Notes under the pieces: model-generated
What the model saw: the letters and a program-made list of their open reading frames with translations, nothing else
Databases searched by the model: none
Told to the model about the DNA's origin: nothing
Program-made: the position numbers and the translations under genes
Origin: Vreelandella nigrificans
GTDB lineage: Bacteria; Pseudomonadota; Gammaproteobacteria; Pseudomonadales; Halomonadaceae
Direction: 5' to 3'
DNA: 64,000 nucleotides
NCBI RefSeq assembly: GCF_002374315.1
Contig: NZ_NWUX01000002.1
Location: forward strand, 423,345-487,344
In this document: positions 25,101 to 32,849 of the stretch, one piece after another
How positions within the stretch are numbered: the stretch's first letter is position 1
Layout: every line of letters begins with the position of its first letter

Positions 25101-26190
25101 GGTGCTTCCGACAATCGTTTCGCGAATGCTGGTGCTTGGTTATGACCCCGAGAAGTTCGAAGCTGTTGATCGGCAAATGAACTCCGGGCCTCGTATAGGA
25201 GGTGATAAGCACAAGGTCGACCGATACGGGAAGAAGTACAGCTGGATCGCCTTCTTCGAGATGTGGAGTGTCCAGTACGCTCAGGGCCTCCTTGCCGAGG
25301 AACGCAGCGCTCGCCCCTCAGATGCGGACATCGACCCGACCTTCCCACGTGGGGCCGCGCGTATCGACCTGCCGCTCCCAGACTTATTCAACAGTCAGCC
25401 TACGGGTACTGGTGACTGGGTGGTGAAAGGCCCGCAACCAGACTACCGCGGAATTCTCGAGATCGCAGAGATTGACGGCCTGCCGGGGCCGTGGGTCTTA
25501 CTTGACGGGTTCCTCGAACAGAACGCTCCCATTGACGACCGGCAGGTCTTTACCTTCCTCCGAGGTGTACTCGTGGACAGCGGAGAAGTCGAACGCCTGT
25601 GCACGTTGTTCACTGGTCTCGAATACCCCGGCAATCACGCCATTCCAGAGGTACCAGGTTACTACTACACCTATGCAGGGGAGATGCCTTTCTCCTCGAT
25701 TCCGGGACTGCCTGTTGCTGATGAGGAAGAGGACGACCTTGCCGAATACATGGTGTCCGCTGATTGGTGGTCAAATAATGGCGTCGCGGTCGACATCCCA
25801 GTGCAGAAGTACAACTGGGAGATCTACCACAGTGTGGTGAATCAGGACAGCGATGCGTGCCTGCCCTCTAAGCGGCTCTGTGAGGCTTTGAGTCTCAGGT
25901 ACTGCGCCAATAAATGGGACTTGCATGATGCTTCCGGCGTGGCGTCCCTGTACCGCGAAATCGGTGAGTATGGTTCGCAGATCAGTGGTTCTTTCAGTTA
26001 TCTACGTCGTGACCTTCTTGACAGTTACTTGACGCAGTCCGGCAAGGCGCTAGTGTGGCTCATGTGGGGAGAGCGTGGTTTTCATCACCGGTCAGCCGAG
26101 GCGCACAACCTGAACGAGTACTATGAGAACCACCAGCATATTCACAAGCGTACTCACGTCTATCAGCCCGCTTCGAGCACTCTATCGTAG
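22159..26190 (+). CDS. Nuclease-STAND NTPase, Avs-like candidate defence protein
   Basis: 1343 residues, single chain. N-terminal domain (about 1-180): a PD-(D/E)xK-type nuclease of the Mrr/Cap4-like kind, with GVEF (Glu48) and WQCKW (Gln69-Cys-Lys71) as the likely metal and catalytic positions. A helical linker runs to about 320. The P-loop ATPase has Walker A AAAGEGKSE (Lys337-Ser338) and Walker B VIDGLNEAE (Asp408), followed by a winged-helix region. The remaining 700 residues are helical-repeat-like with no family I recognise, the usual place of a target sensor in STAND proteins. This matches the plan of antiviral STAND (Avs) proteins: sensing a phage protein triggers assembly and DNA cutting. 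No membrane segment is visible. It ends 470 bp before attR. Confidence 0.82.
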   Translation: MPEANWDVFRELPGAADENFEKLCRSLVRRHYGRFGRFKQLANQPGVEFHLELTESCDLGAPPRWIGWQCKWYELANGEKLGATRRSKIIEGMEKTRRHVSGVTDWKLWTHHTLTKGDQDWFFELEKSDFPELKLELLTATDIEDLLVGPGALLRETYFGELVLTPALLAEQHRLAAAPFNRRYQPEVHVVVGAEEKILRHLGGQSAWGSLEKLSSDLKTNCTAIASLTGQLKTELKAEVDSLLARATGLADLLDSLHAALGTGDFDAIQQILAANLLQPARYDRLLSKLRGARSGGAPLTANLVADIHAVSSALRRLERSVGVRTVAVLAAAGEGKSELAVKVTQPDGDLPGGVLLLGKNLHAGQGLDDLVSAFKISGRSAESFNRLVEAVDAAGQRAGKRLPIVIDGLNEAEDPRNWKDELARAEELLKDFPYVLLVVTLRNKFAQMCLPGEFPQLEHNGFQEDPQTAIDKYLEYYKIDATDADLPIEFLQHPLTLRIFCEVANPRRQNLVGVEALPSSLASLFEEHFNRVAARVAELSSTAHRIYQDEVQDALLTIARLLWESNARSVEFNAARRAVRDMGWDASVIRALESEGVLVRTTSEEGGQGIAFSYDLMAGHMMASHLLDKPALAQWLQSDEGRAQFQFREPGSHTFAFDVFRALVGLYPQRLGRHQLWQDLSDENLVMNALLLTAQSDPRHIGRDTVERFAHAMQKSKRFAQIAFTRLRATRAARAHPFDMDFLHGVLLSMPNTQRDLFWTEWVRERSEEVEDDFKFLASRWKSGDLDEREIRRARWVMWTLTSTSRSLRDVATKTLYEFASKRPSEFFRLAVEAIAVSDPYVPERMFAAAYGAVLTTWSDVNAVEMREALPRFAREIYQAMFAPGATYPTWHALYQQYCLGIIVIARMVDRACLSEDDAAYLLPPFSHMPSPFENMPQYDPAVIERAKSAAIRMDFGNYTIGRLIPGRRNYDNSNPDYQRVLPTIVSRMLVLGYDPEKFEAVDRQMNSGPRIGGDKHKVDRYGKKYSWIAFFEMWSVQYAQGLLAEERSARPSDADIDPTFPRGAARIDLPLPDLFNSQPTGTGDWVVKGPQPDYRGILEIAEIDGLPGPWVLLDGFLEQNAPIDDRQVFTFLRGVLVDSGEVERLCTLFTGLEYPGNHAIPEVPGYYYTYAGEMPFSSIPGLPVADEEEDDLAEYMVSADWWSNNGVAVDIPVQKYNWEIYHSVVNQDSDACLPSKRLCEALSLRYCANKWDLHDASGVASLYREIGEYGSQISGSFSYLRRDLLDSYLTQSGKALVWLMWGERGFHHRSAEAHNLNEYYENHQHIHKRTHVYQPASSTLS

Positions 26191-26448
26191 GCTAAATCAG
26201 GGAGGGGGCGTCGCCATTCTTGGGCGCAGTAGGCGTTTATGCAGTGCGTGGAACTGGCAGCGGATTCAATATTCGGTATGGATGCTCGGCTCGACGACCT
26301 GACTAGGTCGAGGCACGTTAAAATCAGCGCCTAGAATGTCAGCTATCCGGCTAACCATTTGCTGGTACGACCTGAGAATACAGTAAGTTAATATCGCCGG
26401 TGCCAGCTCTCTAACCACATCGGTCTTGAGTGTGTCGTACAAGCGGTC

Positions 26449-26495
26449 AGCATGCCTTTGAGAGAAGCAGTCTTACGCCCTCTCAGAGGCATGCT
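26449..26495. repeat. 16-bp stem-loop near island right end
   Basis: AGCATGCCTTTGAGAG (26449-26464) and CTCTCAGAGGCATGCT (26480-26495) pair at 15 of 16 positions, or 16 counting a G-T wobble, around a 15-base loop. There is no T-run. It may serve excision, be a target for another element, or be a fossil repeat. Confidence 0.7.
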
Positions 26496-26524
26496 ATTCG
26501 AAAGTGGGGAGGGAGCTCCCAAAC

Positions 26525-26541
26525 GGTACACCTCTGGTACA
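26525..26541. promoter_or_regulatory. Putative integrase arm-binding repeats, right end
   Basis: GGTACA at 26525-26530 and 26536-26541, 11 bp apart, mirrors the left-end pair at 5427-5443. The shared hexamer and spacing at both ends of one element suggest arm sites for the integrase. Confidence 0.5.
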
Positions 26542-26662
26542 CACACCAGCTTCGTGTGCTATCCTCAATCTTCGCTAAGTTACTGATTCCAATAAACTGT
26601 ACCTTTCGCTCGATTACGGTCGCTTTTCCTTGTGTGTCAGTAACTTATTGTTTTAAAAGCGA

Positions 26663-26703
26663 ACTCATAATCCCTTGGTCGTAGGTTCAAGTCCTACTGG
26701 GCC
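26663..26703 (+). repeat. attR copy of attachment core (partial tRNA)
   Basis: 41 bases identical to 5332-5372 in the tRNA gene. The 5' half of a tRNA is missing here, so this is a footprint, not a second tRNA gene. One C is lost relative to the tRNA just after the core. It marks the distal end of the island. Confidence 0.93.
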
Positions 26704-26872
26704 ACCATTTTTTATTTCCCCTCCACATAGACTCTCCAAAAAAACCGTAGGCCTTAACTGCCTGACGGTTACATTCGTGTGCCTTCCTTTCTGAGATTCT
26801 AAATCCTTACTGATAGTAAGCATTAACACTACCGCTTTATCCGTTCGCCTTGGCTGTGTAGCTATTGTGGAT

Positions 26873-26891
26873 GGTAATAAAAATCCATATC
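26873..26891. promoter_or_regulatory. Fur box before TonB receptor
   Basis: GGTAATAAAAATCCATATC matches the 19-bp Fur consensus GATAATGATAATCATTATC at 14 positions. It ends 50 bp before the preferred receptor start, where iron-bound Fur would block transcription. Its position argues for ATG 26942 over the upstream GTG 26867. Confidence 0.6.
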
Positions 26892-26941
26892 ATTCGCTTT
26901 CTTGTGATGGCTTTCTTCTCATACCCGCTGAGACCTCCCCA

Positions 26942-29023
26942 ATGCTCCGTACACCCTTACTTTTTCCCGTTGCGCCGTTGGCTGCGGCTGTTCGTCGTTC
27001 GCTGATAGCGTCGCTAGGTGGGGTGCTCAGCGTTGCACCATTAATGGCGCTTGCTCAAGAAGAGGTGGTCTCTAACGATACCGTGGTGGTTACCGCTACG
27101 GCCTTGAAAGTGGATGCTCCGCTGGTGGAAACGCCACGTCCAGTCTCAATTGTTGATCGTGAAGAGTTGGAAACCCGTAACGTTCAGCAGTTGGATGAAA
27201 CCTTCCGCTACCGTGCAGGCGTTTTATCGGGGCATTTCGGCAGCGATAACAACACCGATTGGTTTAAGGTGCGCGGTTTTGATCAGTCCACTTATCAAGA
27301 TGGCTTGCGTATTTATCGCGAAGGATTCTACCAGTGGCTGCCAGAGCCGTTTGGCCTGGAACGGGTAGAGGTATTTAAAGGCCCATCATCTATTCTCTAC
27401 GGTGAAGCGCCTCCTGGGGGCTTGATTAATGCGGTGAGCAAACGTCCCACGGAAACGCCACAAGGTGAGGTGAACGTACAGCTTGGCAACCGCAATCATC
27501 GCCAGGTAGGTATTGATACCAGTGGTCCAGTAGGGGAGAGGGATAATGTTCGCTACCGTTTAGTCGGCCTTTATAAAGAGCGTGATGGCGATTTAAATGC
27601 CACGGATAACGAACGTTACTACTTTGCTCCCAGCTTAGCGGTGGACCTGAGCGAAGATACGACGGTGACCTTTTTGGCCAGCGTACAAAAAGATGATGGC
27701 GTTCCGGTGAATGGATTCAAGCTGCCTTATGGTACGGTGCAAGACACGCCATTTGGCCGTGTCGACCCGCAAACTAACCTTAGCGAGCCGGGGTACGATA
27801 GAGATAAACGCACCCAGTGGGCATTAGGCTATGAGCTACGTCATAACCTTAACGATACTTGGCGCTTTGAGCAGGATTTGCGCTATAGCGAGCTGGACTT
27901 AGAACTACGCAGCACCTACGCCTTTTTTATGGCGGATGAGCGGCAAGCCGCTCGAGGACATGTGTACCGCGATGGTTCGATCGATAGCTGGACCGTTGAT
28001 AACCGTATGGTTGGAACTTGGTATACGGACCGCACAGAGAATACTTTACTGCTGGGGGCCGATTATCAAAACCTGGGAGTTAGTGGCCAAGAAGCCGACC
28101 CGTTCCCGTTCGGTGACCCTATTGATATCTTTAATCCTACCTACGGCAACTATACGCCGGTGGGAGCGGACGATCTGCTCACGCGCGAGATCGATAAAAA
28201 GCAAACTGGCCTGTATGCCCAAAACCAACTGCGCATTGACGACCGCTGGGTGCTGTTGGGCGGGGTGCGCTACGATCAGGCAGAAACCGATAATCGTAAC
28301 CTAACGGCGGGGACAAGCCAGCGCTCAGACGACGACCAGGTATCTTGGTCAGGTGGCGCGATGTATCTGGGGGAGAACGGCGTTAACCCCTACATCAGTT
28401 ATACCGAATCCTTTGACCCGGTAGGGCGAGTGGATAGCGATGGCGAGCTCTACGAGCCTCGGGAAGGTCGCCAGTGGGAAGCCGGCGTCAAAGTGACTCC
28501 TTTTGGCTGGGATGGCTATATCACTGCCGCCGTGTTTGACCTGCAAGAGAGCAATACGTTAGTGAACTCACCGAGTGGCTTCCAGGTGCAGGAAGGCAAG
28601 CGCACATCACAAGGTTTCGAGTTGGAAGGTGTTGGTTACCTGACGGATAACTTAAAAGTGACGGCGGCTTACACCTATACCGACTCGCGCCTTGAGAACG
28701 ACCAGCGTGCGCCGTTAATTCCGCGTCATCAGGCCTCTACATGGTTGGATTACGCTTTCACCAACGGTACGCTAAATGGTGTCACCTTGGGTGGCGGTGT
28801 GCGTTATGTCGGCAGCACGGTAGATACCAGCGTAGCGGACAATACCACAGTGGATAGCTATGCGCTGGTGGATGCGATGATTGGTTACGAGTTTGCCGAT
28901 GGCTGGCAAGCTCAGGTTAACGTTAACAACTTGACCGATAAAGAGTACGTAGCTAGCTGTGAGTACTGGTGCTACTACGGTGAGTCGCGCAGCATTATTG
29001 GCAGCTTGAAATATAGCTGGTAG
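26942..29023 (+). CDS. TonB-dependent siderophore receptor (FhuA/FoxA-like)
   Basis: About 693 residues. After a signal peptide ending near MALA-QEE comes the TonB box region (DTVVVTATAL). The plug domain follows, with the family landmarks RGFDQSTYQDGLR, GLERVEVFKGPSSILYGEAPPGGLINAVSKRP. The 22-strand barrel ends in NVNNLTDKEYVASCEYWCYYGESRSIIGSLKYSW, where CEYWCYYGE is a signature of FhuA/FoxA/FpvA-type siderophore receptors. The last residue is Trp instead of the usual Phe. It moves ferric siderophores across the outer membrane using TonB energy. A Fur box lies upstream. Without the island it would sit beside the importer genes at 1-2696, a plausible partner. Confidence 0.93.
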   Translation: MLRTPLLFPVAPLAAAVRRSLIASLGGVLSVAPLMALAQEEVVSNDTVVVTATALKVDAPLVETPRPVSIVDREELETRNVQQLDETFRYRAGVLSGHFGSDNNTDWFKVRGFDQSTYQDGLRIYREGFYQWLPEPFGLERVEVFKGPSSILYGEAPPGGLINAVSKRPTETPQGEVNVQLGNRNHRQVGIDTSGPVGERDNVRYRLVGLYKERDGDLNATDNERYYFAPSLAVDLSEDTTVTFLASVQKDDGVPVNGFKLPYGTVQDTPFGRVDPQTNLSEPGYDRDKRTQWALGYELRHNLNDTWRFEQDLRYSELDLELRSTYAFFMADERQAARGHVYRDGSIDSWTVDNRMVGTWYTDRTENTLLLGADYQNLGVSGQEADPFPFGDPIDIFNPTYGNYTPVGADDLLTREIDKKQTGLYAQNQLRIDDRWVLLGGVRYDQAETDNRNLTAGTSQRSDDDQVSWSGGAMYLGENGVNPYISYTESFDPVGRVDSDGELYEPREGRQWEAGVKVTPFGWDGYITAAVFDLQESNTLVNSPSGFQVQEGKRTSQGFELEGVGYLTDNLKVTAAYTYTDSRLENDQRAPLIPRHQASTWLDYAFTNGTLNGVTLGGGVRYVGSTVDTSVADNTTVDSYALVDAMIGYEFADGWQAQVNVNNLTDKEYVASCEYWCYYGESRSIIGSLKYSW

Positions 29024-29040
29024 CTTGAAATATAGCTGGT
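29003..29040 (+). repeat. 19-bp tandem duplication over the receptor stop
   Basis: AGCTTGAAATATAGCTGGT occurs twice in direct succession (29003-29021 and 29022-29040). The first copy encodes the C-terminal KYSW; the stop TAG straddles the junction. The protein end is therefore unchanged, but a recent slippage or short duplication is evident. Confidence 0.9.
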
Positions 29041-29134
29041 AGCTTTTAGCAGATTCATCGCCAGTGAGTATTAAGTCAGCGCTAAAGCAGGCGAGCTAGA
29101 TAGCGTAAAAATCAATCGCTAATACTTAGCTTTA

Positions 29135-29162
29135 TAAGTCCTTATACTTATATAAGGGCTTA
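29135..29162. terminator. Hairpin between receptor and Crp-type gene
   Basis: TAAGTCCTTATA and TATAAGGGCTTA pair over 12 bp with one wobble around CTTA. It lies between two convergent genes and overlaps the stop of the minus-strand gene. It could act as a weak bidirectional terminator, although the T-tracts are poor. Confidence 0.45.
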
Positions 29163-29867
29163 CAGCAATATCCTGTTATACAGCGCACAATCTTCGGCAT
29201 AACACCCACAGGCTGCTTCGATTAGCCCTGGCCGGTCCACCACGGTGATTTCGCCACGGTGATAGCGAATCAGACCGCGTGTTTGAAGGGCAATCGCCGC
29301 TAGTGTAATTCCAGAACGCCGGACGCCTAGCATCATGGCTAGGAACTCATGAGTAAGCTGTAAACTATCTGAGTTGGCACGATCTTGGGTCATTAGTAAC
29401 CAGCGGGCAAGGCGCTCCTCTATACGGTGAAAATGATTACAGGCGACGGAGCTGGCCAGTTGACTCATCACGACGTAGATATAGCGCTTCAGCCGTTGGT
29501 GTAATACGGGGCTGTCTGGCAGGAGCCGTCGTAAGTTAGCTGCTTTGATGCGAAATGCTGACCCCGCACCTTGCACCAGTGCTAGCATCGGTGCCTCTTC
29601 GACACCAAGTATTAGTGAGATACCCAGCATTCCCTCACGTCCGGCCATTGCAACTTCGAGCCGGTTGTCTGCATTGAGAATGGCAATCTGTGAAATGAAA
29701 CTGTCGATAGGGAAGTAGGCATGGGTGACTGTTTCTGTGGGCTGGAACAGTGTCTCACCAAATGTAAGCGGTACGGTTTCGCAGGTGGCCATAAACGCAT
29801 CCCGCTCTGCTACTGGCAGATTGGCAAGAAGGTGGTTGGCATCGGCAGCGTGAAAAATAGATGTCAT
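29160..29867 (-). CDS. Crp/Fnr-family transcriptional regulator
   Basis: 235 residues: a cyclic-nucleotide-binding-type beta-roll (about 15-140), a dimer helix, then a winged helix (about 155-225) with LTHEFLAMMLGVRRSGITLAAIAL as the recognition region (shown to 24 residues, core MMLGVRRSGITLA). There are no N-terminal Fnr-type iron-sulfur cysteines; a CGCYAEDC cysteine cluster lies near the C terminus. The effector is unknown. A similar gene lies 200 bp upstream on the same strand, so the two are paralogues. Confidence 0.85.
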   Translation of the reverse strand: MTSIFHAADANHLLANLPVAERDAFMATCETVPLTFGETLFQPTETVTHAYFPIDSFISQIAILNADNRLEVAMAGREGMLGISLILGVEEAPMLALVQGAGSAFRIKAANLRRLLPDSPVLHQRLKRYIYVVMSQLASSVACNHFHRIEERLARWLLMTQDRANSDSLQLTHEFLAMMLGVRRSGITLAAIALQTRGLIRYHRGEITVVDRPGLIEAACGCYAEDCALYNRILL

Positions 29868-30066
29868 GTGCCTCTCCGGTTAAACGAACCTGGCAAGCGG
29901 CACAATGAGGGTATCGATCATTTTGATGTCGGCTGCAGATGTGCCGTCATCAAGCAGTCTGACAGCACTGCGGCATACTAACATTGGGGAAATCAATCGT
30001 CGGCGCGCTAGCGTACACAACGCGCTCACGTTTGCTACATCAGGCTCTCTACTTCTGCTTAATTAT

Positions 30067-30786
30067 TCACATAACGTCATGATGATTTAACAGACGGTCA
30101 TACTCGCGCTTAACCACGGAGTAGCACTCGCAGACCCGTGCTTCTAGTCCCGGCCGGTCGAGGACGGTGATATGGCCTCGATTATAGGAAATCAGACCCG
30201 CTTTCTGAAGTTTACCCGCTGACTCAGTCACACCTTCACGACGAACGCCTAACATATTGGCAATTAATTCCTGGGTCATCACCAATTCATTACCTGGCAA
30301 TCGATCAAGGCTAAGTAACAGCCAGCGGCATAGTTGCTGATCAACACTGTGATGGCGATTGCATACCGCTGTTTGTGCCATCTGGGTTATCAAGGCTTGG
30401 GTATAGCGCAACAGCAGTCGTTGCATCGCACCAGCGCGATAGAATTCGTTTTTAAGTAGTTGGCCCTTGAGACGGTAAGCGTCCCCCGCACTCTGAACGA
30501 TTGCTCGGCTGGGTGTGGTTTCTCCCCCCATAAACAGTGAGACACCAACGACCCCCTCATAGCCCACTACGGCAATTTCCGTCGAGGCACCATTCTCCAT
30601 CACACACAGTAGTGAGACGATAGAATCCAAAGGAAAATAGACATGGCTCATTTGCCGACCGGATTCACTGAGTGATTGACCCAGTGTCAATGTAACTCGT
30701 TCAAGGTGAGGCCACAGGTGTACTAAATCTTCTTTGGGTAGCAAGCCAAGTAATGCATTTTGCTTAAAATCATGCGGTTCAAGCAT
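30067..30786 (-). CDS. Crp/Fnr-family transcriptional regulator
   Basis: 239 residues from ATG 30786, preferred over 30846 because the family sequence MLEPHDFKQNALLGLLP starts there. Organisation is as in its neighbour: N-terminal beta-roll domain and a winged helix with MTQELIANMLGVRREGVTESAGKL. It shares with the neighbour the closing pattern of ITVLDRPGLEARVCECY. Such pairs often respond to redox or stress signals, but the ligand cannot be read here. Confidence 0.85.
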   Translation of the reverse strand: MLEPHDFKQNALLGLLPKEDLVHLWPHLERVTLTLGQSLSESGRQMSHVYFPLDSIVSLLCVMENGASTEIAVVGYEGVVGVSLFMGGETTPSRAIVQSAGDAYRLKGQLLKNEFYRAGAMQRLLLRYTQALITQMAQTAVCNRHHSVDQQLCRWLLLSLDRLPGNELVMTQELIANMLGVRREGVTESAGKLQKAGLISYNRGHITVLDRPGLEARVCECYSVVKREYDRLLNHHDVM

Positions 30787-31131
30787 TGAATACCCCACTA
30801 TCCCTAGCTTCCACACAGTTTCTGGCTGCTGTCGGTAAGGTAGCAATTATGAATTTTCTATCAAAAGCCGATAGACAGACTGCTTTCAAGTATAGAGCGC
30901 CTTGAGGCAATCTCTGTACGCTATCGCACATAGGCCGTTTGAGCTGGCTTGAAAACTGCGATTATTGGCAGATAGACAGACATGGTACGGGTATTTCACT
31001 TTGTGTGTTTGCCTGCGCACAGTTAAGCGCTGAGTTACTGTCACATCAAAGAGATAGGGTGTAGTAACGATAAAAAAAACCGGGCATCTATTGGCCCGGC
31101 TTAAGCGTTCTATGGACTAGCTTCTAAAAAA
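30787..31131. other. Intergenic, promoter of Crp-type gene and a terminator
   Basis: 345 bp between two minus-strand genes. It holds the terminator of the NfeD/SPFH operon (31072-31102) and presumably the promoter of the Crp-type gene at 30786. Nothing else stands out. Confidence 0.5.
31072..31102 (-). terminator. Terminator of the NfeD/SPFH operon
   Basis: On the minus strand, AAGCCGGGCC, a short loop and GCCCGGTT run into eight Ts, 30 bp after the SPFH stop. This is a textbook intrinsic terminator. Confidence 0.85.
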
Positions 31132-32199
31132 CTAACTACCGCTTGAAGCACCGCCTACAATACCGCTGCGGAAGCCACCATCGCTTGTGTTAGTGCGGTT
31201 TTTAAGGTGGTTAGCGACAGTATCCTCTGGAGAGCCCGCCATTTCACGGAACATGCCCATAGAGCCAAGTAATGCTGAGGATTCGTAAGGCACAAACACG
31301 CGTTCGCCGTTTTTCGCCATGTTGGGTAGGCCTTTAATGTAGCTTTGCCCCAGCAAATAGCCGACCACTACGCGTTTGTTCTCTTCGCTATCACCGATGG
31401 CGTTGAGTACTAATTTAATCGACTCCTGCTCACCCTGGGCGCGCAGAATAGCTGACTCTTTATCGCCCTGGGCGTTAAGAATAGAGGATTCACGCTGGCC
31501 TTGGGCCATTGCAATCGCTGCGGATTTTTCACCTTCAGCTTCGGTTACTGTCGCGCGGCGCTTACGCTCGGCGGCCATTTGTAGGCGCATGGCAGACTCA
31601 ACCTCTTCGGGCATGGCGATATCCTGTACCTCCACCCGGGAGATTTTAACGCCCCATTTTGAAGCGGGTTCTTCCATTGCCGCTTGGATCTCATTATTTA
31701 CCTCTGCGCGAGATTCAAACAGCTTATCCAGCTCCATCTTGCCGACGACCGAACGTAGTGTTGTTTTTGCCAAAACCTCAACCGCCTGGCTCATGTTCTC
31801 TACTTCATACACGGCCCGTTTAGGGTCAATGATCTGATAGTAGAGAGCACCGTTGATCCTCACGGTCACGTTATCCGTGGTGACTACCGGCTGGCCAGGG
31901 AAGTCCATGACCGTTTCACGACGGTCAATACGGAACTCATCATTCATGATTGGATGGTAATCTTCGCCTATTTTCTTATAGCGGATCATGGTGATAGCGC
32001 GGGGCTGTTCAATAAACGGAATGATGATGTTAATACCGCTTTCCAGTACGCGGTGAAACGAGCCGAGTCGCTCAACTACCATTACCTCAGATTGGCGGAT
32101 AATCACTAGACCTTTAGAAATAATAACGACAGCGATTACGACAATAATCAGGCTAATCAGTAAACCTGGGCTAATAGGTAAATCCATGAAGTTATTCAT
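31132..32199 (-). CDS. SPFH/stomatin-prohibitin family membrane protein (QmcA-like)
   Basis: 355 residues: one N-terminal membrane helix (about 10-32), then the SPFH domain with VERLGSFHRVLESGINIIIPF, and a long coiled coil with AEGEKSAAIAMAQGQRES-type repeats. A helix ending near LLGSMGMF completes the family layout. These proteins form large oligomeric membrane cages linked to protease control and membrane quality. The gene follows nfeD by 2 bp, the standard pairing of NfeD and stomatin-like proteins. Confidence 0.92.
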   Translation of the reverse strand: MNNFMDLPISPGLLISLIIVVIAVVIISKGLVIIRQSEVMVVERLGSFHRVLESGINIIIPFIEQPRAITMIRYKKIGEDYHPIMNDEFRIDRRETVMDFPGQPVVTTDNVTVRINGALYYQIIDPKRAVYEVENMSQAVEVLAKTTLRSVVGKMELDKLFESRAEVNNEIQAAMEEPASKWGVKISRVEVQDIAMPEEVESAMRLQMAAERKRRATVTEAEGEKSAAIAMAQGQRESSILNAQGDKESAILRAQGEQESIKLVLNAIGDSEENKRVVVGYLLGQSYIKGLPNMAKNGERVFVPYESSALLGSMGMFREMAGSPEDTVANHLKNRTNTSDGGFRSGIVGGASSGS

Positions 32200-32201
32200 G
32201 C

Positions 32202-32696
32202 TTATGGCTCCTTGCGTTGGGAAGTATCATCCTGACGAGTAAGGTCTGCTGGCTGTGGCAGCATGACCAAGGCTGTGGTGCCTTCAAAGCGTTTGAACAC
32301 CACAAGAGTAGCGGGAGGAAGCTCTGTTTCTCCGCTCTCTAAAACACGCAAGCGGTAGAAGTCACCGTTAATTTTGATACCGGTGGCGTTGTCAAAGTCG
32401 CGTATTAGTGTTCTGTAGAGATTACCTCTCTCAACCCCTGTGCCGGTGGTGCCATAGGCCACGCCCTTGGGCGAAAAACGTGGACGTATTACCATCACGC
32501 CTAGCGGCACCAGCACACCTGCAAAAATCCCCATGCTGATCAACTGCCAAGGTAGTGTTAACCCGAGTGCCGCAACGGCTGCAGTAAAGGCCGCCGCTAT
32601 ACCTAGTGCGAGCAGCACCATTGCCCCAGAGCTGAGTTCGGCCAAACTCAGCAGTAGGGCAATGACTAGCCAGCTATAAGCGGGGTTCCAGTCCAT
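32202..32696 (-). CDS. NfeD-like membrane protein
   Basis: 164 residues from ATG 32696, which has a GAGGAG box; an upstream ATG at 32747 is less likely. Two or three membrane helices (about 8-75) are followed by a small OB-fold domain ending near VVFKRFEGTTALVMLPQ. NfeD partners SPFH proteins at membranes, and here the SPFH gene follows directly in the same operon. Confidence 0.88.
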   Translation of the reverse strand: MDWNPAYSWLVIALLLSLAELSSGAMVLLALGIAAAFTAAVAALGLTLPWQLISMGIFAGVLVPLGVMVIRPRFSPKGVAYGTTGTGVERGNLYRTLIRDFDNATGIKINGDFYRLRVLESGETELPPATLVVFKRFEGTTALVMLPQPADLTRQDDTSQRKEP

Positions 32697-32849
32697 GCAT
32701 GCTCCTCTGTAGTGTAATGAATCATTGCTACCCATAGGGTAACTCACTCAGCGTGTCTTGACCTGTAGGCAGCCCGTAGGTTTTAAACTTTTATTTTGCT
32801 GGTCAGCTATTTCTTTTAAGTTTTACCTATCGTCAGTTGGAGAGTTGTG

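Larger units (their letters stand above)
26191..26941. other. Island right end and receptor promoter region
   Basis: About 750 bp without a credible gene. It contains a long stem-loop (26449-26495), paired GGTACA repeats (26525-26541), the attR core (26663-26703) and, on the chromosomal side, a Fur box (26873-26891). An 84-residue frame at 26430-26684 runs through these sites and is not accepted as a gene. Confidence 0.65.

Noticed and set aside
26430..26684. 84-residue open frame at the island right end
   Set aside because: It runs through a stem-loop, arm repeats and the att core; it is better explained as non-coding.
26663..26703. A second tRNA gene
   Set aside because: Only the 3' part is present and one base is missing near the end; it is the attR footprint.
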